A stretch of 6,404 nt of DNA from an uncultured Lachnospiraceae bacterium (GCA_945492935.1 CALYVE010000105.1:1-6404); one strand, 5' to 3'. Numbered from the stretch's first letter, positions 1 to 6,200 are shown. Numbers and translations are program-made. Notes: generated by a model not told the origin, from the letters alone.

Positions 1-13
1 ACCGTGAAGAAAG

Positions 14-61
14 CGTCCGGGTAAGAATCGTGCCAACGATTACTTGACAGAAACCCGGACG
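14..61. repeat. Inverted repeat, possible structured RNA or terminator-like hairpin
   Basis: CGTCCGGGT (14-22) pairs perfectly with ACCCGGACG (53-61). The 30-nt interior holds a second short hairpin, AATCGT (26-31) with ACGATT (36-41) around a GCCA loop. The nested arrangement could be a folded RNA or the end of an upstream transcript. No run of T follows the outer stem on the plus strand (TAGCTCTCTTTG), so a classical intrinsic terminator is not clear. On the minus strand CTTTCTTC follows, which is also weak. I do not recognise a riboswitch or ncRNA family here. The upstream gene is outside the window; short open frames ending at 22-24 or 45-47 could be its tail but cannot be assigned. Confidence 0.45.
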
Positions 62-70
62 TAGCTCTCT

Positions 71-99
71 TTGATAAAAGTTCTGAAATATGATATAAT
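71..99 (+). promoter_or_regulatory. Sigma-A promoter for the membrane protein / ttcA-like unit
   Basis: The -35 box is TTGATA (71-76), the spacer is exactly 17 bp, and the -10 box is TATAAT (94-99), preceded by TG at 91-92 (extended -10). Transcription should start near 106, giving a leader of about 25 nt. The ribosome binding site GAGGA (119-123) is 7 nt before the ATG at 131. No other promoter is evident before the second gene, so this one probably drives both plus-strand genes. Confidence 0.8.
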
Positions 100-130
100 A
101 ATTGCATATTAATTTCATGAGGATTCATCA

Positions 131-547
131 ATGACACAAAACAGACAAAAACAAAATAAACAAAAGAATAAAACCCCCGGTGCTCGACAGACACCGAAAA
201 ATCCGGCCGAAAAAGCTAAAAATCTGCTTACGGTCAATATAATTGCGACAGTCATAATCGTAATTTGTGCATCATGGATTTATTATTGCACATACGTGTC
301 CGACAAGGATTTCTTCGATCATAGTGTAAAAAGTGCACTCTTGCTTGGTTTATTATATATGGTTACGATGTGTGTATCCGTTGTCGGATGGATACTTGTT
401 GCACTGCTTGCACTTGTTTCTATTATCATGTGCATAGCCGATTCCAAGCAAAAGAATCACTCGCTTCAAGTCGGACTTATTATCAAGCATCTTTTGTTGG
501 TTATTCTTACACTGATTCCATGTATAATGTATGCACCAATCGCTTAA
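131..547 (+). CDS. Small multi-pass membrane protein of unknown function
   Basis: This is a 138-residue protein that I do not recognise. Residues 1-31 are strongly basic and rich in Lys, Gln and Asn, with no signal peptide; they would be expected in the cytoplasm. Hydrophobic segments lie at about 32-53, 68-103 (long enough for two helices, probably breaking near Val84-Gly86) and 114-134, giving three or four membrane spans. No catalytic motif is visible. Cysteines occur at 46, 53, 81, 101 and 131, all in or next to the membrane segments. The start is supported by GAGGA 7 nt upstream and by the promoter at 71-99. The stop is only 14 nt before the next gene's ATG, so the two are almost certainly co-transcribed. 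That is the only hint about its role. Confidence 0.8.
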   Translation: MTQNRQKQNKQKNKTPGARQTPKNPAEKAKNLLTVNIIATVIIVICASWIYYCTYVSDKDFFDHSVKSALLLGLLYMVTMCVSVVGWILVALLALVSIIMCIADSKQKNHSLQVGLIIKHLLLVILTLIPCIMYAPIA

Positions 548-561
548 ACAGGAGTTCAATT

Positions 562-1317
562 ATGAAATTACAAAAACTTTTAAGCCATACAAGAAGAGCC
601 GTCGATACGTATCAAATGATTGAAGAAGGAGACCGGATTGCAGTCGGCATTTCCGGTGGCAAGGATAGCCTTACACTCCTTTATGCCTTGGCAAACCTAC
701 GAAAATTTTATCCAAAAAAATTTGACATTCTGGCAATTACGATCAATCTAGGTTTTCCGGGATTCGAAACGGACGAAATTAGGAAATTATGTGATTCATT
801 AGAGGTCGACTATTCTGTTGAAACCACAGATATTTATAACATTGTATTCAACGAACGAAAAGAAAAAAATCCTTGTTCATTATGCGCAAAGATGAGAAAA
901 GGTGCCTTAAACGAAAAGATTCTCACCCTCGGCTGTAATAAACTTGCTTATGCGCATCATCAAAATGATATTGTCGAGACTTTTTTTATGTCTTTAATTT
1001 TTGAAGGACGTATCAACACTTTTTCTCCGATAACATATCTCGACAAAACCGGGCTTACCCTGATTCGACCGCTTATGTTTTGCAAGGAAGGCGAAATAAA
1101 ATGTTTTGAACGTTCCATGCAACTTCCTGTTGTCAAAGCAAAATGCCCCGCCGACGGATATACAAAACGTGAATATGCCAAAGAACTTCTGGCTCATCTC
1201 GAAGAAGAAAATCCGGGCTGTAACGATCGTATTTTTTCAGCAATACTTAACGGAAACCTGAATGGCTGGCCTCAGGCAATCAAAAACCCACGAATGAACA
1301 ATCTAAAAACGCAGTAA
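562..1317 (+). CDS. TtcA-like PP-loop ATP pyrophosphatase (tRNA thiolation family)
   Basis: This 251-residue protein belongs to the N-type ATP pyrophosphatase superfamily, closest to TtcA, the enzyme that makes 2-thiocytidine at tRNA position 32. The PP-loop SGGKDS is at 31-36 and binds ATP to adenylate the target base. Cys105 and Cys108 (PCSLC) and Cys195 (KAKCPADG) match the three cysteines that hold a [4Fe-4S] cluster in TtcA. The usual GHHxDDxxET motif here reads AHHQNDIVET (131-140), with Gly to Ala and the first Asp to Asn. The protein is shorter than E. coli TtcA (about 310 residues) but similar to compact clostridial versions. The start at 562 is chosen because AGGAG (550-554) sits 7 nt upstream; an open frame reaches back to 370 but overlaps the previous gene. 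Family assignment is firm; the exact tRNA substrate is inferred. Confidence 0.85.
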   Translation: MKLQKLLSHTRRAVDTYQMIEEGDRIAVGISGGKDSLTLLYALANLRKFYPKKFDILAITINLGFPGFETDEIRKLCDSLEVDYSVETTDIYNIVFNERKEKNPCSLCAKMRKGALNEKILTLGCNKLAYAHHQNDIVETFFMSLIFEGRINTFSPITYLDKTGLTLIRPLMFCKEGEIKCFERSMQLPVVKAKCPADGYTKREYAKELLAHLEEENPGCNDRIFSAILNGNLNGWPQAIKNPRMNNLKTQ

Positions 1318-1356
1318 AAAAACCGGACAATACGCATTAAATATTGTCCGGTTTTT
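1318..1356. terminator. Bidirectional intrinsic terminator
   Basis: AAAAACCGGACAATA (1318-1332) pairs perfectly with TATTGTCCGGTTTTT (1342-1356) around a 9-nt loop. The core is GC-rich, with a T run at the 3' side and an A run at the 5' side, so it should terminate transcription on both strands. It begins directly after the stop codon of the plus-strand TtcA-like gene and lies 23 nt beyond the stop of the converging minus-strand MATE gene, so it serves both. Confidence 0.93.
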
Positions 1357-1379
1357 CATATTGAATCATTCAGATACAA

Positions 1380-2735
1380 CTATGCCTCATCCTCTTTGGG
1401 CATATTTTTCATAAACCTTGTAATAATCAGATATGTAGGAATTACAGACACAACATATGCAATTGGTTGTGCCTCCTGGATACCTGCAAGTCCTCGAAAA
1501 TATGCTGCAACAAAAAGAATAGGTATAAAAAACAATCCACTTCGCACAGATGACAGGAAGCTTGCAGAAGCTTTTCTTCCGGTTGTCTGAAGCAGCATCT
1601 CAGAAACCATACAATACGGCAACGTTATTAGTGCCACGATCTGTAATCGGAGTGCTCTTGTTCCGATACGAATTACCTCTTGATCATCACGAAAAACTTG
1701 AATTAAATCTGCTGAAAAAATCAAAACAGCAACTCCTAAAACAGCAATAATCGTACTTGAGAATACAAACGCTGTTTTGTACGCTTCACGAACTCTCTTA
1801 TATTTATGTGCACCATAATTAAAGCTACTGATTGGCTGAAAGCCCTGACCAATTCCAAGCCCTACCGAAAATACGAAAAATGTAATTCTTGACACGATAC
1901 TCATCGCTGCAATCGCAATATCACCATAAGGCTTTGCAAGGAAATTAAGCGCAACAACGCTAAGACTTCCAAGGCTCTGCCGAAGTAAGCTCGGAAGCCC
2001 CGTTCCCATAATATTTAATATTTTTTTTACATCAAATGTGATTAGTTTAACCGAAAGTCTTGTCTGCGTTTTATGGCGAAGAAACATACTAAGTAAAATA
2101 CAAAAACTAATGATTTGTGAGATTGCTGTTGACAGCCCGGCACCCGCAATGCCCATATCAAAAACAAACATTAATATTGGATCACCGATTGTATTGAGAA
2201 TCGCTCCCGTCAGCATGGCAATAGCGCCAAGTGCCGCCTTACCCTCGTAGCGAAGAATATTATTCATTGTAAATGAAGCTACAATAAATGGTGCAGCCAT
2301 CAAAATATAACCAATATAAACTTTGGAATAAGGTGCTATCGTATCCGTGCTGCCAAGCACATGAATTACCGGATTCATAAAGATTTTACACAAAATCGCA
2401 ACCAATGTCGATGTGGCTAGTGATAGAAAAAATCCTGTTGAAGCTGTACGGCTTGCATCGTCATTTTTCTTTGCTCCCAGTTCTCTTGAAAGGATACTTC
2501 CACAGCCCTGACCATAAAAAAAACCAATTGCCTGAAGAATCGACATAAACCCAAACACAACGCCAACCGCACCGGAAGCGCTATTGCCGAGTTTTCCGAC
2601 AAATGCCGTATCAGCCAGATTATAAATGCTTGAAATAAGCATTGTAATAACTGTCGGAATGGACAAGGAAACAAGCAATCGGGGAACAGGTGTCTTCGTC
2701 ATTTTGTCATATTGTGAAGTTATAATCTTACTCAT
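1380..2735 (-). CDS. MATE family multidrug efflux transporter (MepA-like)
   Basis: This 451-residue integral membrane protein is a normal length for the MATE family, which exports cationic drugs and metabolites in exchange for Na+ or H+. It has about twelve hydrophobic segments in two homologous halves. The N-terminal half opens with PRLLVSLSIPTVITML, followed by IYNLADTAFVGKLG, a typical MATE first and second helix. The second half repeats the fold from about residue 240 (NIMGTGLPSLLRQSLG) and contains GIGQGFQPISSFNYGA near residue 300, a strong family signature. The start has AGGAGA (2741-2746) 5 nt upstream. A probable promoter lies at 2808-2835 and an inverted repeat in the leader at 2759-2777. 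The gene ends facing the terminator at 1318-1356. Substrate cannot be predicted; resemblance to MepA suggests multidrug export. Confidence 0.93.
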   Translation of the reverse strand: MSKIITSQYDKMTKTPVPRLLVSLSIPTVITMLISSIYNLADTAFVGKLGNSASGAVGVVFGFMSILQAIGFFYGQGCGSILSRELGAKKNDDASRTASTGFFLSLATSTLVAILCKIFMNPVIHVLGSTDTIAPYSKVYIGYILMAAPFIVASFTMNNILRYEGKAALGAIAMLTGAILNTIGDPILMFVFDMGIAGAGLSTAISQIISFCILLSMFLRHKTQTRLSVKLITFDVKKILNIMGTGLPSLLRQSLGSLSVVALNFLAKPYGDIAIAAMSIVSRITFFVFSVGLGIGQGFQPISSFNYGAHKYKRVREAYKTAFVFSSTIIAVLGVAVLIFSADLIQVFRDDQEVIRIGTRALRLQIVALITLPYCMVSEMLLQTTGRKASASFLSSVRSGLFFIPILFVAAYFRGLAGIQEAQPIAYVVSVIPTYLIITRFMKNMPKEDEA

Positions 2736-2758
2736 GGTTCTCTCCTGCCTTCACACAA

Positions 2759-2777
2759 ATTCTGTCACTTACAGAAT
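2759..2777. promoter_or_regulatory. Inverted repeat in the MATE gene leader, possible operator
   Basis: ATTCTGT (2759-2765) and ACAGAAT (2771-2777) form a perfect 7-bp inverted repeat with a 5-nt spacer. It lies 24-42 nt upstream of the MATE start codon and downstream of the predicted promoter, so it could be a repressor site or an RNA hairpin in the leader. It does not resemble the AACG-TT-CGTT palindrome at the tetR promoter, so a different regulator would be expected. Confidence 0.45.
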
Positions 2778-2807
2778 ACACCTATTTTTAATTTATTTCA
2801 AAGCTAA

Positions 2808-2835
2808 ATTATGTTATTATGTGTTAACTTTTCAA
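2808..2835 (-). promoter_or_regulatory. Probable sigma-A promoter for the MATE gene
   Basis: Read on the minus strand, TTGAAA (2835-2830) is followed after 16 bp by CATAAT (2813-2808). Each box has one mismatch to consensus, and the spacer is one base short. Initiation near 2801 would give a leader of about 65 nt that includes the inverted repeat at 2759-2777. The region is AT-rich, so a chance match is possible. Confidence 0.45.
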
Positions 2836-2859
2836 ACATCAAAATCTTCTTTTGACTTT

Positions 2860-2919
2860 GCATTCCTTTGCTTTTTTGAGGCTTTTGCACCTCTTTGTTT
2901 ACTTTGGCAAACGGAATGC
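2860..2919. repeat. Long-loop inverted repeat between the second ttcA-like gene and the MATE gene
   Basis: GCATTCCTTTGC (2860-2871) pairs with GCAAACGGAATGC (2907-2919), forming 12 base pairs with a single bulged C at 2912. The 35-nt interior carries a short GAGG/CCTC hairpin (2878-2881 with 2890-2893). On the minus strand no T run follows, so it does not look like an efficient intrinsic terminator for the PP-loop gene ending at 2966. Function unknown; it may only slow or stabilise read-through mRNA. Confidence 0.4.
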
Positions 2920-2965
2920 TTTTCTTTTGCTTTCGCATTTGATTCCAAAGCACTCTATGCGATTT

Positions 2966-3907
2966 TTAGTCGTTGTTCCACCATGTATAAACGTTTTTAT
3001 CATCATATTCATCAAGAAAATGATGGCGTTTTCCATCCTTTTTGTATGCGATAACAGTATTTAAATTCACATTTTCCACGCTCTTGAAAATGTTTTTTTC
3101 CACAAAAGGATTTACCTGCTTAAGATTTGCAATCAAATGCTTGATTTCCATACGTTTTGAATCAGAGGAACCATCCTCCTTTATCGTGCTGCACATCTCC
3201 GTAAAATGACAAGCGCATTGCAAAAAGCGAAGATCGTTATAATCACGCCATTTGCAAATATCCTCCTCTCGAACAAAGTAAAGTGGTCGAATAAGCTGCA
3301 TCCCTTCAAAGTTTGTACTGTACAGCTTTGGCATCATTGTCTGAATCTGTCCGCCATACAGCATTCCCATAAGAATCGTTTCAATCACGTCATCATAATG
3401 GTGACCTAATGCTATTTTGTTGCAACCAAGCTCCTTTGCTTTGCTGTATAAATGTCCCCGTCGCATGCGTGCGCACATATAGCATGGATTTTTATCCATT
3501 GTCTCTACCGAATCAAAAATGTCACTCTCAAAAATAGTAATCGGAATTCCGAGGTCACGTGCATTTTGCAAAATCAACTCCCGGTTTGCCTTGTTATAGC
3601 CGGGATCCATAGCAATATAGGAAACCTCAAAATCGACCTGACGATGCTTCTTAATCTCCTGAAAAAGCTTCGCCATAAGCATCGAATCTTTTCCGCCGGA
3701 AATACATACGGCAATATGATCCCCGTCCTGAAGCAATTCATATTGCTTGCACGCCTTTGCAAATCTGGAGAATAACTGTTTATGAAATTTCTTTTGAATA
3801 CTCGCTTCAACCTTTTCCTGCTTTGAGAGATTATCCGACTTTGTCTCTTTCATGAAGAATCCATCCGTTTCATTTGATTTTGCCGGAAGCAAAGTATCGC
3901 GTAACAA
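2966..3907 (-). CDS. Second TtcA-like PP-loop ATP pyrophosphatase
   Basis: As called, this protein has 313 residues and belongs to the TtcA/TilS-type PP-loop family. SGGKDS is at 70-75, the paired cysteines of PCYMC are Cys142 and Cys145, and an intact GHHYDDVIET lies at 168-177. A later cysteine group QCACHFTEMC (230-239) should supply the third [4Fe-4S] ligand. It differs clearly from the first paralogue and has a longer C-terminus ending in WWNND. The expected chemistry is ATP-dependent tRNA thiolation; the target is not known. The start is uncertain. TTG at 3907 has GGAGG (3913-3917) 5 nt upstream. ATG at 3853 would give 295 residues, closer to what I recall for the family, but has only a weak ribosome site. 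The frame stays open and protein-like upstream of 3907, so the true N-terminus may be longer or frameshifted. It follows the GNAT gene by 92 nt. Confidence 0.85.
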   Translation of the reverse strand: MLRDTLLPAKSNETDGFFMKETKSDNLSKQEKVEASIQKKFHKQLFSRFAKACKQYELLQDGDHIAVCISGGKDSMLMAKLFQEIKKHRQVDFEVSYIAMDPGYNKANRELILQNARDLGIPITIFESDIFDSVETMDKNPCYMCARMRRGHLYSKAKELGCNKIALGHHYDDVIETILMGMLYGGQIQTMMPKLYSTNFEGMQLIRPLYFVREEDICKWRDYNDLRFLQCACHFTEMCSTIKEDGSSDSKRMEIKHLIANLKQVNPFVEKNIFKSVENVNLNTVIAYKKDGKRHHFLDEYDDKNVYTWWNND

Positions 3908-3999
3908 AAATGCCTCCGTTGCTTTCTCATCATATCGAAGATATTCAAAGAAATCAAGTAGTTCTAAAATCTTTGGATATATCGCCCGTTTCCATATCC

Positions 4000-4614
4000 T
4001 TACAAATCCTTCTCAAAGAAAAAGAAATCCGTCCATCCTGTATTCTGCGCCATAAGATTAAGTTTTCCACGAAATTCGAACCCATGTTTTTTGTATAAAT
4101 GATGGGCCGGTGTATTGGATGCAAGCGAATCTAATCGAATCGATTTACAATGATTACGCATTGCCAAATCGATAGCAAGCGATACCATCACATCACCAAG
4201 ACCATAGCCCTGATAATCAGGTGTAACAGCAAGAATATGAACTACAGATACCTCTTCATCGGAAACCTTTTGTTTCCATTCTATCTGATGATAAACCTCA
4301 TCCTTTGATGGTGTTACTGCCATCATCCCGGCAATCCTGTCTCCATCTGTATAAATATACATATACCCGGAATCAATATACCCCTGAATCATTTCATCTG
4401 TCGGATGCTTTCCATACACCCATCTTGTTGTCTCCTTTACCCCTTCTGTTCGATCAATTACATCCTTATATGCGTCGCGTAGCTTGTGAAAATCCTCCGG
4501 TGTCGCCTGCACAAGCTCCATAGCTTCAATCGACTTCCCGATTTTTGTTTGTTTATGTTTTTCTTTTGCCCTTTTAATTAGCTCAATTGCCTTTTTATTT
4601 GCGATTTCTCCCAT
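4000..4614 (-). CDS. GNAT family N-acetyltransferase
   Basis: This 204-residue protein carries the GNAT acetyl-CoA fold. The central strand and pyrophosphate-binding loop read HILAVTPDYQGYGLGD (126-141), with the Q-x-x-G-x-G signature at 135-140. Motif B follows as LDSLASNTPAHHLYKKHGF (161-179), where Asn167 and Tyr174 sit at usual family positions. It would transfer an acetyl group from acetyl-CoA to an amine; the acceptor cannot be predicted. Residues 1-31 are a charged, probably helical extension before the usual fold start (MELVQATPED). The longer start is still preferred because GAGGTGA (4621-4627) lies 6 nt upstream of ATG 4614, while the internal ATG at 4521 lacks a good site. It lies 59 nt downstream of the methyltransferase gene, probably in the same transcript. 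Confidence 0.88.
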   Translation of the reverse strand: MGEIANKKAIELIKRAKEKHKQTKIGKSIEAMELVQATPEDFHKLRDAYKDVIDRTEGVKETTRWVYGKHPTDEMIQGYIDSGYMYIYTDGDRIAGMMAVTPSKDEVYHQIEWKQKVSDEEVSVVHILAVTPDYQGYGLGDVMVSLAIDLAMRNHCKSIRLDSLASNTPAHHLYKKHGFEFRGKLNLMAQNTGWTDFFFFEKDL

Positions 4615-4673
4615 AGAAGTTCACCTCATTATCCGCTTTCAAACAACAAAACCGTTTACGTATATTAATATTT

Positions 4674-5462
4674 TTACTTCTTTACCTTAAGCTGCGCAAT
4701 AGAAACATAATGCTTTACCATAAACCGTTCCGGTGCACATTCCGCAAGCATCTTTTCATGTTCCTTATCCCACATCGCAAGTTCCTCCGTCGTCATGGAT
4801 GCGCCTACACCTCTGCACGCGCGCATTCTTCCATGCCAGCCTGCTCTCGTAAACGGAACGTCTACCCTAAACTCATCCTGCGATACAAGTTCGAAGAATT
4901 CAAAATATTCATCCGGCACCCAAACCGGATGAACATAATCACCGCAACCATTCCATTTTGGATTGTATTTCAAAATGATTTCCTCGCTCTTCCCTGCTAT
5001 TTCATCCTCAAAGGGAAGCCATCCCATATATAAAATAAGAAATTTTCCGCCACTTTTTAACATTTCTGCAAACTTTGGTGCTGTCACTGTATGATCAAGA
5101 TACCAAATGCACTGACATGCGGTAATTACATCAAAGGTATTCTCCGGAAAGCTTACATCTTCAGCCCTGCACGTAAAGAAATCAATATCCATACCTGCTT
5201 CCTTTGCAAGAAGCTTCGCCTGTTCAATCTGATTTTTCGCTATATCTGTACCGGTCCATTTTGCGCCGTATTTGTACATATTCCGCGGCAATACACCGGT
5301 TCCCGATCCGATATCAAGAACCTTCTGACCATTCTTACAAAGTCCAAGATTTACAATGTACTCATAAAATGCTTCCGGATATATATCCCTGTACTTTGCA
5401 TAATCTTCGGAGGTTTTTCCCCAGTCAAACGATTTCCCATCATCAATGTGTTTTATTTCCAT
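4674..5462 (-). CDS. Class I SAM-dependent methyltransferase
   Basis: This 262-residue cytoplasmic enzyme has a Rossmann-type methyltransferase domain. Motif I is VLDIGSGTG (48-56), and the acidic residue that binds the ribose of S-adenosylmethionine is Asp73 in TGTDI. AED (100-102) matches the adenine-contact motif, DVITACQCIWYLD (111-123) the motif IV region, and LKSGGKFLI (135-143) the motif VI strand. The N-terminal segment FDWGKTSEDYAKYRDIYP (12-29) is one I associate with a small-molecule methyltransferase group common in Clostridia. The C-terminal part (about 160-262) is family-specific, with aromatic residues (YVHPVWVPDEYFEFF), and probably forms the acceptor site. The substrate is unknown. 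The start is firm: AGGAGG (5471-5476) lies 8 nt upstream. It lies between tetR and the GNAT gene on the same strand. Confidence 0.9.
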   Translation of the reverse strand: MEIKHIDDGKSFDWGKTSEDYAKYRDIYPEAFYEYIVNLGLCKNGQKVLDIGSGTGVLPRNMYKYGAKWTGTDIAKNQIEQAKLLAKEAGMDIDFFTCRAEDVSFPENTFDVITACQCIWYLDHTVTAPKFAEMLKSGGKFLILYMGWLPFEDEIAGKSEEIILKYNPKWNGCGDYVHPVWVPDEYFEFFELVSQDEFRVDVPFTRAGWHGRMRACRGVGASMTTEELAMWDKEHEKMLAECAPERFMVKHYVSIAQLKVKK

Positions 5463-5543
5463 CTCTGCTTCCTCCTGTTCCTTTAGAATTTTGTCGAACG
5501 CAAATCTTTGTGCATGCCCAAATCTGCCCCGACTCTATATATA

Positions 5544-5579
5544 AACAACCACCATTGCACAAATGCATTGGTGGTTGTT
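5544..5579 (-). terminator. Hairpin between tetR and the methyltransferase gene, terminator or attenuator
   Basis: AACAACCACCA (5544-5554) pairs perfectly with TGGTGGTTGTT (5569-5579). The stem continues inward past one T-T mismatch for four more pairs, TGCA with TGCA, closing on a CAAA loop. On the minus strand it begins 13 nt after the tetR stop and is followed by TATATATAG, a poor U tract. It may be a weak terminator that allows partial read-through into the methyltransferase gene. I see no convincing separate promoter in the rest of the 130-nt gap. Confidence 0.65.
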
Positions 5580-5592
5580 ATACACAAATTTA

Positions 5593-6183
5593 TTATCGAT
5601 ATACAGAAACAAAGTGTTCGAAATGAACGCGCATCTGCTCTTTCATTACCGCTTCCTTTTCCGGCTGTCTGTCGCACACCTGAAGAAGCAGAGTAATCGG
5701 AGCTATATACTCAAATGCCAGTATTTCGGGATTCTCTTTTTTCAATGCCCCAATTGAAATCAGATGTTCAAAGTAATGTGTATACATTTCCTGTATGCCG
5801 GTCATCGAATAGTTTGTCGCAATTTCTGCCAGCATTGGATTGCGAAATTGCTCCATTGCCAGGATTTTACGAACCTTTTTTACGACCGGATCATGCATTG
5901 TAAATTGTAGTTGTTCCATTGAAATTGAAATTAGTTCTTCTAACGAGTTCGGTAAGACCCCAGGCTCCCCAGCATCGCCAAAGTGAGCCGAATAATGCTC
6001 TTCAACATTCGCAATAAGGGTGTTTAAAATATCTTCCTTACCTTTGAAATGGCGGTATAGCGATGGTCCTTTAATGCCTGCCTGTTCAGCGATTAAGTCG
6101 ACACCGACACCATCATACCCCTTCTCCGAAAAAAGAGTTAATGCAGCTTCCAGTATGCGTTTTTTTGTTGGCATCTTTTCCAT
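5593..6183 (-). CDS. TetR/AcrR family transcriptional regulator
   Basis: This 196-residue protein has the usual size and layout of TetR-type repressors. The N-terminal DNA-binding domain starts KKRILEAALTLFSEKGYDGVG (7-27) and has its helix-turn-helix in VDLIAEQAGIKGPSLYRHF (28-46), followed by the conserved KGKEDIL (47-53). Residues from about 55 onward are the variable ligand-binding and dimerisation domain; the ligand cannot be inferred. The start at 6183 is chosen because GGAGGA (6190-6195) lies 6 nt upstream. The frame extends to 6237, but that start lacks a good site and would cover the leader palindrome. The gene has a near-perfect promoter with a palindrome in its spacer, suggesting autorepression. 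The downstream methyltransferase, GNAT and second TtcA-like genes are likely co-regulated. Confidence 0.93.
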   Translation of the reverse strand: MEKMPTKKRILEAALTLFSEKGYDGVGVDLIAEQAGIKGPSLYRHFKGKEDILNTLIANVEEHYSAHFGDAGEPGVLPNSLEELISISMEQLQFTMHDPVVKKVRKILAMEQFRNPMLAEIATNYSMTGIQEMYTHYFEHLISIGALKKENPEILAFEYIAPITLLLQVCDRQPEKEAVMKEQMRVHFEHFVSVYR

Positions 6184-6200
6184 AACGATTCCTCCATAAC

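Noticed and set aside
44..49. TTGACA as a -35 box
   Set aside because: No -10-like hexamer lies 16-18 bp downstream; the TTGATA/TATAAT pair at 71-99 has ideal spacing and fits the gene start.
370..561. Upstream extension of the first TtcA-like open frame to 370
   Set aside because: It overlaps the membrane protein gene in another frame, is Cys/Arg-rich and not family-like, and the ATG at 562 has AGGAG at good spacing.
2839..2855. TCAAAA/TTTTGA inverted repeat as a terminator
   Set aside because: It has six pairs, five of them A-T, so it would be too weak to terminate, and it overlaps the probable MATE -35 region.
2626..3064. Plus-strand open frames across the MATE start and the following intergenic region
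   Set aside because: They are Phe/Leu/Cys-rich translations of T-rich DNA, antisense to the MATE and PP-loop genes, with no ribosome site or recognisable domain.
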